Shown here: piece by piece, positions 45,481 to 53,490 of the stretch
How the letters are laid out: the number at the start of each line of letters is the position of its first letter
Numbering within the stretch: the stretch's first letter is position 1
Source: Leptospira sp.
GTDB lineage: Bacteria > Spirochaetota > Leptospiria > Leptospirales > Leptospiraceae
Assembly (NCBI GenBank): GCA_027533185.1
Contig: JAPZTS010000004.1
Location: forward strand, 124,001 to 188,000
DNA: 64,000 bases
Direction: 5' to 3'
Position numbers and translations under genes: made by a program
Notes under the pieces: generated by a model
Seen by the model: the letters and a program-made list of their open reading frames with translations, nothing else
The model's database searches: none
Told to the model about the DNA's origin: nothing

Positions 45481-47571
45481 ATGGCAACAGAAATTACGTC
45501 TACTTGGGGTCGAGACTCGATCACCCTGGAGACCGGCAAGTGGGCCAAACAAGCCCACGGAGCGGTCGTGTACAAAACTGGAAACTTAGTCCTTCTGGCA
45601 ACCGTTTGCGCAGCGGATGAACCAAAAGATGGCCAAGATTTTTTCCCCCTTACTTGCGAATATACCGAAAAAGCATACTCAGTAGGTCGTTTCCCTGGCG
45701 GTTACTTCAAACGCGAAGCCAAACCTGCAGAACATGAAGTTTTACTCTCTCGAATCATCGATAGACCCATTCGACCTATGTTTCCTGAAGGTTACTTTTC
45801 GGAAGTACAACTTCTGGTTCAGGTTCTATCAGCAGACAAACAAGTTTCTGTTGCAGGTCACGCCATCTCTGCAGCTTCTGCAGCCCTGGCAGTCTCCAAT
45901 ATCCCGTTTGCAGGCCCAATTGCGGGTGCAAGGATCGGAAGAATAGGCGGAGAGTTTATCCTCAATCCAACAAACGAAGAGATAACAAAATCTGATTTGG
46001 ACTTAATTGTGGCTGGAACTAAGGATGCTATCGTAATGATCGAAGGGGAAGCAAACGAAATCTCCAAAGATGATATGATGGCAGCGCTACGGTTTGCGCA
46101 AGGCCACTTGAAGGCAGCGGTAGAGCTTCAAGAAAATTTTGCAAAAAAACATGGAAACCCGAAGAAGGAAGTTGTTTTAAAGACTCCAGACAAAGAGCTT
46201 CATACAAAAATTCGTGAATTTGCGTATGATAGACTTGCCGCAGCGAATCGTAATGCTGACAAAGCAAAACGCAATGACGATATCAAAGCGATCAATAAGG
46301 AAACTGTAGAACATTTTAAGACCTTACTTGCTCCCGAAGACAAATCAAAAGATATCAAACATTTCTTGCATGAATTGGAATATGAAGTAGTCCGCGAACT
46401 CGTGCTAAATGAAGGAATTCGTTTTGATGGACGAAAGACGGATGAGATCCGTCAGATTTCTTGCGAAATCGATGTACTTCCTGGACCACATGGTTCTGCT
46501 GTATTTACTAGAGGTCAAACTCAATCCCTAGGTGTTGTAACCCTTGGAACTACGTCAGATAACCAGCGTTATGAGACACTAGAAGGTAGCAAAGAAAAGA
46601 ATTTTATGCTCCACTACAACTTCCCGGCGTTCTCCGTAGGTGAGGTTCGTCGGAACTCTGGTCCGGGTCGACGTGAAATTGGTCATGGAAACTTGGCAGA
46701 GCGAGCGATCAAAAAAGTTCTACCCAACCAAGCGGACTTTCCGTATGTGATCCGAGTGGTTTCTGAAATTTTAGAATCCAATGGATCGTCTTCTATGGCA
46801 TCGGTTTGTTCAGGAACATTGGCTCTTATGGCAGGTGGTGTTCCGATTTCTAGTCCTGTATCTGGAATTGCGATGGGTCTTTTCAGTGATGAGAATGGCA
46901 GATTTGCTGTTCTTTCTGATATCGCAGGGATTGAAGACCATTTTGGTGATATGGACTTTAAATTGGCGGGAACTGCAAAGGGTATCACTGCCTTCCAAAT
47001 GGACCTCAAAGTGAATGGACTAGGTTTAGAAGTTTTACAAAAAGCCATTGAACAAGCGCAAGTGGGCAGGGATCATATTCTTGGTGAGATGAACAAGTCC
47101 ATCTCTTCAGTAAAAGGAAATCTCTCCACGAACGCACCTCGAATCACTCTCAAATCTATTCCAAAAGATCGAATTGGCGAACTCATTGGCCCTGGTGGAA
47201 AGATGATCCGTGCGATTATCGAACAATCAGGATCGGAGATTTCTGTCGATGACAGTGGTAAGGTGACGATTGCTTCTCCAAGCGAAGAGGCAAAAGAAAA
47301 AGCCATTGCCATGATTGATGGAATCTTCGAAGAAATTGAAATTGGAAAGATTTACGAAGGAACGATCAAACGTATTGCGGACTTTGGGGCCTTCGTAGAG
47401 ATTTTACCAGGTAAGGAAGGACTTTGCCACATTTCAAAGTTAGATGTGAAGAGAGTTCAGTCTGTTCGAGATATCGTTTCCGAAGGTCAAAAGATCCAAG
47501 TAAAGGTCATTGCCGTTGATAAAATGGGGAAGATTGACCTTTCAAGAAAGGATGTTTTACTCGGAGACTGA
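45481..47571 (+). CDS. pnp: Polyribonucleotide nucleotidyltransferase
   Basis: PNPase degrades RNA from the 3' end with phosphate. The 696-residue protein has two RNase PH domains; the second contains [19 protein letters not shown], the [16 protein letters not shown] block near residue 395, and [20 protein letters not shown] with the aspartate/metal region after it. A KH domain ([20 protein letters not shown] near 562) and an S1 domain ([21 protein letters not shown] near 625) end it. It starts 5 bases after rpsO. Confidence 0.98.
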   Translation: MATEITSTWGRDSITLETGKWAKQAHGAVVYKTGNLVLLATVCAADEPKDGQDFFPLTCEYTEKAYSVGRFPGGYFKREAKPAEHEVLLSRIIDRPIRPMFPEGYFSEVQLLVQVLSADKQVSVAGHAISAASAALAVSNIPFAGPIAGARIGRIGGEFILNPTNEEITKSDLDLIVAGTKDAIVMIEGEANEISKDDMMAALRFAQGHLKAAVELQENFAKKHGNPKKEVVLKTPDKELHTKIREFAYDRLAAANRNADKAKRNDDIKAINKETVEHFKTLLAPEDKSKDIKHFLHELEYEVVRELVLNEGIRFDGRKTDEIRQISCEIDVLPGPHGSAVFTRGQTQSLGVVTLGTTSDNQRYETLEGSKEKNFMLHYNFPAFSVGEVRRNSGPGRREIGHGNLAERAIKKVLPNQADFPYVIRVVSEILESNGSSSMASVCSGTLALMAGGVPISSPVSGIAMGLFSDENGRFAVLSDIAGIEDHFGDMDFKLAGTAKGITAFQMDLKVNGLGLEVLQKAIEQAQVGRDHILGEMNKSISSVKGNLSTNAPRITLKSIPKDRIGELIGPGGKMIRAIIEQSGSEISVDDSGKVTIASPSEEAKEKAIAMIDGIFEEIEIGKIYEGTIKRIADFGAFVEILPGKEGLCHISKLDVKRVQSVRDIVSEGQKIQVKVIAVDKMGKIDLSRKDVLLGD

Positions 47572-47635
47572 TTCAGGTTTTTTTGGGAATTTGATTCCTT
47601 TGCAAACCATAGAATGAATTGTTTAGGGAGAGCCT

Positions 47636-48922
47636 ATGCTACCATTTTCTAAGGAAATTTTGAAAACGGTTCTCCCGAACGGAATTACAGTTCTCTTCCA
47701 ACCAATGAAACATGCGGCCTCTATGGGGGTCGGTGTTTTCCTGAAACAAGGTAGCCTCGCAGAATCCCAATCCGAACATGGGTACTTCCATTTTCTGGAA
47801 CATATGCTTTTTAAAGACACCGAAACTCGCACTTCCAAACAAATCGCAGAAGAAATTGAAAGGGTTGGTGGTATACTAAATGGAAGTACGGCAAGGGAGT
47901 ATACTCAGTATTACGTAGTTGCGATTAAGGACAAGGCAGAACTTGCCTTTGATATCTTAAGCGATATGTTGTATAGGCCTCTGTTCCGAAAGGAAGACAT
48001 TGCTACAGAAAAGGAAGTTGTCATCGAAGAGATGCGCAGTTATGAAGATGCGCCTGATGATTTTGTCTATGATTTTTACTTTCGTAATATCTTTGGAAAG
48101 TCTTACTATGGTAGAGATATCATTGGTACTCGCGAATCTGTAGGTGGTGTCAATCGAGACAAACTTTCTAATTTTTATCAAAAACACTATTTTCCAAAGA
48201 ATATGGTAATCAGCGTATCTGGGAATTTCTCTTGGAAATACATTCTAGAACTTACAAATAAGTATTTTTCATTTAAAAATCCAAAAGATAAGATGGATGT
48301 TGAGACAATCATACCTCCACCTAAAAAAAATTATACGAAGCATCTGGCAAAACGGAAGATTGAACAGTTTAATATTATGCTAGGTGCGAACGGGCATAAA
48401 AGAGAATATAAAACTGTAACCACTACCCAACTATTATCTACAATCCTTGGAGGAGGTATGGCTAGCCGACTCTTCCAAAATATCCGTGAAAAAGAGGGGC
48501 TTTGTTACAGTATCTACTCTTTCCCCTCATATTATAAAACGACGGGCCTTTTTTCAATTTCCTGCGCTACTTCGAAAGAAAAGGCAGGTAAATGTGTTTC
48601 CTTAATTCTAAAGGAACTTGAAAACATCGTAAAACATGGGTTTACTGCAAAAGAATTGGAAGATGCTAAGTCTAATCAGTTGGGAGGCATGGCGATCGGA
48701 TACGAGCTTCCGGAAAACCGAATGAATAATATCGGACTCCAAGAAATCTATTATAAAAACTACTTCTCTCTTGAAGATAGAATGAAGGCAATCCGCGGTG
48801 TGACTCTAGACGAACTCAATGCTCTCGCACGAGATACCTTTGGAATTGACTCCTTCCACTTATCCTGTGTGGGAGATATGACCGACTCTCAATTCGCAAA
48901 AATTCCCACATCCCTCGGTTGA
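47636..48922 (+). CDS. M16 family zinc protease (processing-peptidase-like)
   Basis: A 428-residue protein of the insulinase/mitochondrial processing peptidase family. The inverted zinc motif is HFLEHMLFKDT (H-x-x-E-H, about residues 48-58), and the second zinc glutamate lies about 76 residues later in EKEVVIEEM. The C-terminal half is the non-catalytic repeat with a conserved GMASRLFQNIREKEGLCYSI block near 280. No signal peptide is seen. The PNPase-M16-dut order is common. Confidence 0.93.
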   Translation: MLPFSKEILKTVLPNGITVLFQPMKHAASMGVGVFLKQGSLAESQSEHGYFHFLEHMLFKDTETRTSKQIAEEIERVGGILNGSTAREYTQYYVVAIKDKAELAFDILSDMLYRPLFRKEDIATEKEVVIEEMRSYEDAPDDFVYDFYFRNIFGKSYYGRDIIGTRESVGGVNRDKLSNFYQKHYFPKNMVISVSGNFSWKYILELTNKYFSFKNPKDKMDVETIIPPPKKNYTKHLAKRKIEQFNIMLGANGHKREYKTVTTTQLLSTILGGGMASRLFQNIREKEGLCYSIYSFPSYYKTTGLFSISCATSKEKAGKCVSLILKELENIVKHGFTAKELEDAKSNQLGGMAIGYELPENRMNNIGLQEIYYKNYFSLEDRMKAIRGVTLDELNALARDTFGIDSFHLSCVGDMTDSQFAKIPTSLG

Positions 48923-48937
48923 ATCGTCTAGGAAAAA

Positions 48938-49375
48938 ATGCAAAACCTGCCGATCTTAAGACTCCACCCTAAGGCTGAACTCCCTGCCTACAAAACGGAA
49001 GGTTCAGCTGGTATGGATCTGGCTTATATCGGTGATGAGGATCTCCTCTTACCGAAGGGCGAGGTATTACTCGTCCCAACGGGGCTTGCTATAGCTATTC
49101 CCAAGGGCTATGAAGGCCAAATTCGCCCTCGTTCTGGCTTTTCTACAAAAAACAGGATCATAATGCCCAATGCACCTGGGACCATTGATTCCGATTACCG
49201 AGGCGAAGTAAAGATCCCCGTTTTAAACCTAAGTGGGTCGGACTTCCGACTTGAGGTAGGAACACGGATCGCTCAAATCATCTTCCAAAAGGTTGAGCTA
49301 CTCGCTCCTATCTTCGTAGCATCCTTGGATGAAACGGAACGAGGCATGGGTGGATTTGGAAGCACGGGAAAATAA
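48938..49375 (+). CDS. dut: Deoxyuridine 5'-triphosphate nucleotidohydrolase
   Basis: dUTPase splits dUTP to dUMP and pyrophosphate. The 145-residue protein has all five trimeric-dUTPase motifs: SAGMDLAY, RPRSGFSTKN, GTIDSDYRGEVK, RIAQIIFQ and RGMGGFGSTGK at the C-terminus. It begins 15 bases after the M16 gene, so it belongs to the same series; a weak hairpin separates it from the flagellar genes. Confidence 0.97.
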   Translation: MQNLPILRLHPKAELPAYKTEGSAGMDLAYIGDEDLLLPKGEVLLVPTGLAIAIPKGYEGQIRPRSGFSTKNRIIMPNAPGTIDSDYRGEVKIPVLNLSGSDFRLEVGTRIAQIIFQKVELLAPIFVASLDETERGMGGFGSTGK

Positions 49376-49386
49376 GACATAATTAA

Positions 49387-49409
49387 AAAAAAAGGCACTT
49401 AGCTTTTTT
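49387..49409 (+). terminator. Weak A/T-rich hairpin between dut and flgG
   Basis: The run of A at 49388-49393 plus one G can pair with c followed by six T at 49403-49409 around an 8-base loop. The stem is nearly all A-T, so it would be a weak or partial terminator. Confidence 0.35.
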
Positions 49410-49444
49410 GAATTTTCGTCGATAGATTGTCTAGAGGTGCCTCT

Positions 49445-50242
49445 ATGATGCGATCCCTTTGGACCGGTGCGACCGGAATGATAGCCCAACAGTTTCATAT
49501 TGATACAGTAGCGAACAATTTAGCAAACGTAAACACAACCGGATTTAAGAAAAATCGAGTGGATTTTGAGGATTTGGTATACCAACACCAAGTTCTTGCT
49601 GGAACTCCTGCAACATCTGTTTCTGAAATTCCGACAGGCGTCAATGTTGGGCATGGGGTTAAGGTGTCCGCCACACAAAAGCTATTTGAGATTGGCTCCT
49701 TCCAAGCAACAGGAAATAAACTGGATCTTGCACTCACAGGTGAGATGGCATTCTTTAAAATCCAAATGCCAGATGGCACCTTTAGTTATTCCAGAGACGG
49801 ATCTTTTAAAATTGACTCCAACCAACAGGTCGTTACATCAAATGGTTATCTTTTAGAGCCACCGATTATCTTACCTGAGAATGCCATCTTAAACACACTC
49901 ATGGTGTCAGAGGAAGGTGAAGTTACAGTTAAAATTGGAAATGATATCCGCCCGACTACCATCGGTCAGTTGGAACTCTATCGATTTGTAAACCCGGCTG
50001 GTCTGCAAGCAGTTGGAAAGAACTTGTTTAAGGAAACGGTAGCCTCTGGACCTGAAATCCCTGGTATGCCTTCCCAAGAGGGTTATGGTGGGGTTTTACA
50101 AGGTTTTCTAGAGATGAGTAATGTTAAGATCGTGGAAGAGATGGTGAACATGATTGTCGCTCAAAGAGCATACGAATCTAATTCCAAAACGATCCAAACT
50201 TCGGATAACATGCTTTCAACGGCCATAGGATTAAAACGTTAG
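49445..50242 (+). CDS. flgG: Flagellar distal rod protein FlgG
   Basis: FlgG forms the distal rod of the flagellar basal body. The start is one of two adjacent ATGs at 49445 and 49448 with agaggtg upstream; the same site precedes flgF. The 265-residue product opens MRSLWTGATGMIAQQFHIDT and has VANNLANVNTTGFKKNRVDF, the class motif of axial proteins, and a matching C-terminus (GVLQGFLEMSNVKIVEEMVN, then IVAQRAYESNSKTIQTSDNM). It heads flgG-flgA-flgH-flgI-flgJ. Confidence 0.95.
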   Translation: MMRSLWTGATGMIAQQFHIDTVANNLANVNTTGFKKNRVDFEDLVYQHQVLAGTPATSVSEIPTGVNVGHGVKVSATQKLFEIGSFQATGNKLDLALTGEMAFFKIQMPDGTFSYSRDGSFKIDSNQQVVTSNGYLLEPPIILPENAILNTLMVSEEGEVTVKIGNDIRPTTIGQLELYRFVNPAGLQAVGKNLFKETVASGPEIPGMPSQEGYGGVLQGFLEMSNVKIVEEMVNMIVAQRAYESNSKTIQTSDNMLSTAIGLKR

Positions 50243-51193
50243 ATGGACATTCGTTCTTTAGTTTTGTTTGTAGTTTTTAGTTTTGTTACACTTCCATCTT
50301 TTGGTAGTGAGCCCGTCCCAACTAAAATCTATTTAAAACCAAGAACGATCCTAAACTCTGAACTAGTCAAACTTTCCGATTTCACGAATTGGAAAGGGGA
50401 AGTCGATCCGATTTTGTTTCCAAATTTAAACTCACCAAAGCTTCTTAAACCTGAAGAACTGAAAGTCCTTTTGGAAAAAAATACAAAACTAACAAATGAA
50501 AATTGTTCAGTTTGTGCAAAATTGGAAATTCTCGGCAAAGAAGCAATTATTCTTCCAAAGACTAAAAATGTGTCCAAGGAAGAATTAGAAAAATCTTTAA
50601 AGGAATTTTTGGTCTCTGATTTAGAAATAGATTTAAATCAATTTCGTTTTTATGCAGATCAAGCCACAAAACTTGTATCAGGTGGTGATACTCGCTTTAG
50701 AAAAACAGGAAAGACTTTACACGGTGGACGAAGATTATTTCCTTTGGATACATATTTGGATGGTAAGTTAGTACATTCTGAATCTATCCCGTTTATCATT
50801 GAAGAAAAAAAAAGAGCTTACTTTACTACTAAGGAAATCCCAGCAAAACAAATTATTCTTCAGGAGGATGTAGAATTGAGGGAATTTTTTTCATCCGAGT
50901 ATGGTAGGGAATTTGTTCTCGAAAATCCAATAGGTAAAACAGCACTCAGTGCTCTCCCATCTGGACTTCCAATTGAGAGGAAACAAATTCGATTGTTGCA
51001 TACTGTTGAACGGGGAAGTGAAGTGTCTTTAGTTTATACTACTGGAAACATTATGTTAAAAATAAAGGCTCGGGCTCTTGCATCCGGAAATCCTGGCGAT
51101 CGTATACCTTTATTGAATACAATTTCGCAAAAACGAATCGAAGCAGTTGTTCAAACAGATGGAGTTTGTTTGCTTGAGGAAGGAAGACTTTGA
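50243..51193 (+). CDS. flgA: Flagellar P-ring assembly protein FlgA
   Basis: FlgA is the periplasmic chaperone of P-ring formation. The 316-residue protein has a signal peptide ending near PSFGS (about residue 22), an N-terminal domain, and a C-terminal SAF-type domain (about 200-316: KRAYFTTKEIPAKQIILQED, then GKTALSALPSGLPIERKQIR and a final EAVVQTDGVCLL). It starts directly after flgG's stop and overlaps flgH by 4 bases. Position between flgG and flgH supports the call. Confidence 0.88.
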   Translation: MDIRSLVLFVVFSFVTLPSFGSEPVPTKIYLKPRTILNSELVKLSDFTNWKGEVDPILFPNLNSPKLLKPEELKVLLEKNTKLTNENCSVCAKLEILGKEAIILPKTKNVSKEELEKSLKEFLVSDLEIDLNQFRFYADQATKLVSGGDTRFRKTGKTLHGGRRLFPLDTYLDGKLVHSESIPFIIEEKKRAYFTTKEIPAKQIILQEDVELREFFSSEYGREFVLENPIGKTALSALPSGLPIERKQIRLLHTVERGSEVSLVYTTGNIMLKIKARALASGNPGDRIPLLNTISQKRIEAVVQTDGVCLLEEGRL

Positions 51194-51855
51194 AGCAAAG
51201 AATCTTTCTAAATCTTTCATCTCTCCTTCTATTTTTCGCAGGAAATTCCTTAGTTTCTGATTCGCTTTGGAAAGATAAAGATCCGTATTCATATCCTAAG
51301 AATATCAGTCCTGGTTCTGTTATTAAGGTAATTCTGAAACAGGGATTTAAAGTTGAATATGAGTCTGAATACAAAGCTACATTTGACAATGATATCAAAA
51401 CTGTCCCAGATAAAAAATTGATACCTGATCTACCTGCGTATAACTCAAACTCAACTTATATGCGGTCAAAAGTTGGGAAATCAAAAACAGCGGGAAAGGT
51501 CATTGGAGTCATGGCAGTACTTGTGACAGGTATCGATCCTGGAACAGGGAATTTGGAGTTAGAGGGACAAAAAGTTTTAAACTTACAGGAAGAAAGAATG
51601 TCTCTACGCTTAAGAGGGACCATTTCTCCTGAGGATTTGGATAAAAACCTTTATATTTCAAGTGATTTGGTAGCAAACCTTCAAGTTGAATTTTCGGGAA
51701 CTCTTTCACCAAAAAATATCAATTCTCCTAAAATTGAACTAAAACAAAAAACAAATCCCGATGGAACTGTTTCGGAACGAGCTGAACTTTCGGAATCTGA
51801 AAAACAAGAAATTCTATTAAAAAATATAAAACGAGTATTAGGTGAAAGTGAATGA
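51190..51855 (+). CDS. flgH: Flagellar L-ring protein FlgH (no lipobox)
   Basis: The 221-residue product aligns in order with FlgH: SLWKDKDPYSYPKNISPGSV near residue 26, a variable middle, and GNLELEGQKVLNLQEERMSL followed by LRGTISPEDLDKNLYISSDL, as in L-ring proteins. In outer-membrane-piercing flagella FlgH is a lipoprotein; here the signal peptide (IFLNLSSLLLFFAGNSLVS) has no cysteine and none occurs in the whole protein. That fits a periplasmic flagellum with no outer-membrane ring. Overlaps flgA and flgI by 4 bases each. Confidence 0.88.
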   Translation: MKQRIFLNLSSLLLFFAGNSLVSDSLWKDKDPYSYPKNISPGSVIKVILKQGFKVEYESEYKATFDNDIKTVPDKKLIPDLPAYNSNSTYMRSKVGKSKTAGKVIGVMAVLVTGIDPGTGNLELEGQKVLNLQEERMSLRLRGTISPEDLDKNLYISSDLVANLQVEFSGTLSPKNINSPKIELKQKTNPDGTVSERAELSESEKQEILLKNIKRVLGESE

Positions 51856-52979
51856 AAAAACCCGTAGTTTACAAAAATAATTTTTCACTGAATTTTTTTA
51901 TATTTTTAAGTTTTATCTCTATTAGTTTTCAAACCCAGGAAGCGGTGGAAGCTAAGCTAAAGGATTTAGTTCGTATTGACGCAGTTCGCGAAAATCAAGT
52001 AACAGGCTTTGGCTTGGTTGTTGGTCTCAATGGTACCGGTGACACAAAAAACCCCCTAACAGAAGAAGCTTTGCAAAACTATCTAAGTGGCCTTGGAGTG
52101 AATACAAAAAAGAACATCAGGGATGCCAAAAACACAGCGTCTGTTTTAATTTCTGCTAATGTTCCTGTTAACTTACGTGAAGGGGATCGGATCGATGTAA
52201 TTGTTTCTTCTTTAGGTGATGCAAGATCTCTGGAGGGTGGAGTCCTTTTGCAGTCTCCTTTGAAAGCTGCAAATGGGGAAACGATAGCAGTTGCATCAGG
52301 TGTCCTGAGCTTTGGTGGGAAAGAAAAAAAGTCCAGAGGAATGGATAAAAAATCGGGACAGAATACAGCTATCGTGCCATTTGGTGCCATTATTGAAAAG
52401 TCACTTCCTGTTACAAATAGATTTACATCTGTTAAATTAACACTTCTTGAAAGAGATTTTACAACTTTGGATTCAATTGTTGAATCCATAAAGAATGACA
52501 TGGGAGTAACTCCCGAAGTGATTTCTCCTACAGAGGTACTTGTACCTTATCCTTCATCCTCCCTACAACCCAATGGAAACAATCAAAACAGTGAGACTGC
52601 GAATGCGAAAAATCCTATCAATTTAAACTTTTTGGCAAAATTAGAGAATTTAAGCGTGAATTCTACACCGATCTCAAGAGTTGTTATCAACGAAAGAACC
52701 GGAACGATCGTTATGGGGGCAAATATTGCGATCGAAGAAGTTGCCATTTCGCAACAAGGACTTACAATTCAAATTGCTTCGCGAGATAAAGCTCGATACT
52801 TTTTCCCTGTCCAGGAGGAAGGAAAATCGGAATCACTCTTTCTTTTGAAGGAAACCACACAAGTCTCTGATGTAGTGAATGCTTTGAATAAGGTCGGAGC
52901 CAGTACCAAAGATATAATATCAATCCTAGAAGCACTAAAAAAACATGGAGCACTTAAGGCTGAGTTAGTAGTTCAATAG
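51852..52979 (+). CDS. flgI: Flagellar P-ring protein FlgI
   Basis: FlgI builds the P ring around the rod. The 375-residue protein has a signal-like hydrophobic start (NFFIFLSFISISFQTQ), then VRENQVTGFGLVVGLNGTGD, TKKNIRDAKNTASVLISANV, VSSLGDARSLEGGVLLQSPL and a conserved RVVINERTGTIVMGANIAI block near residue 276, all typical. Starts in the end of flgH with ATGA. Confidence 0.95.
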   Translation: MKKPVVYKNNFSLNFFIFLSFISISFQTQEAVEAKLKDLVRIDAVRENQVTGFGLVVGLNGTGDTKNPLTEEALQNYLSGLGVNTKKNIRDAKNTASVLISANVPVNLREGDRIDVIVSSLGDARSLEGGVLLQSPLKAANGETIAVASGVLSFGGKEKKSRGMDKKSGQNTAIVPFGAIIEKSLPVTNRFTSVKLTLLERDFTTLDSIVESIKNDMGVTPEVISPTEVLVPYPSSSLQPNGNNQNSETANAKNPINLNFLAKLENLSVNSTPISRVVINERTGTIVMGANIAIEEVAISQQGLTIQIASRDKARYFFPVQEEGKSESLFLLKETTQVSDVVNALNKVGASTKDIISILEALKKHGALKAELVVQ

Positions 52980-53000
52980 CAGGCCTGAAACTAGTTAATT

Positions 53001-53483
53001 ATGGATATAAATGTAATTCAAGATTATTCCTCAAGAATTTCGAAATCAAAGGATGAATCTATTATTCAAAGAATGAGAGCTGTGAATTCAGGTAATCAGA
53101 ATCAAACTCTGCCTAGTGATTTTAAATCTCTACTAGAAAAGGAAACTAATTTGGTGGGAAAAGTGAGTAGTTCAGAGTTAAAACTAACTCATAATATCAA
53201 AGATGAAATATCTATAGATCCATATAGAAAAAAACTATACGATGCTTCAGTAGAATTTGAATCGATTTTTGTAAAGATGATGCTTAAAGAAATGAAGAGT
53301 ACTGTTCACAAAGAAAAGCTGATCGATGGTGGATATGCGGAAGAAATTTTTGAAGATATGTTGTATGATGAATATGCAAAAAATATTTCAAAAAATGAAT
53401 CCATGGGTCTTGCAGAAGAAATTTATAAGCAGATGTCAGCATCTCTGCCTCCAGTCACAAAAAATAACTCCTATTTGAGATAA
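53001..53483 (+). CDS. flgJ: FlgJ-like rod-binding protein (no muramidase domain)
   Basis: A 160-residue protein corresponding to the N-terminal, rod-capping half of FlgJ: KKLYDASVEFESIFVKMMLK near residue 75 and an end of FEDMLYDEYAKNISKNESMG. The peptidoglycan hydrolase domain of enterobacterial FlgJ is absent, as in other spirochaetes and many bacteria. There is no signal peptide. Last gene of the flgG series; the YihY gene converges 7 bases on. Confidence 0.87.
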   Translation: MDINVIQDYSSRISKSKDESIIQRMRAVNSGNQNQTLPSDFKSLLEKETNLVGKVSSSELKLTHNIKDEISIDPYRKKLYDASVEFESIFVKMMLKEMKSTVHKEKLIDGGYAEEIFEDMLYDEYAKNISKNESMGLAEEIYKQMSASLPPVTKNNSYLR

Positions 53484-53490
53484 AGACTTC

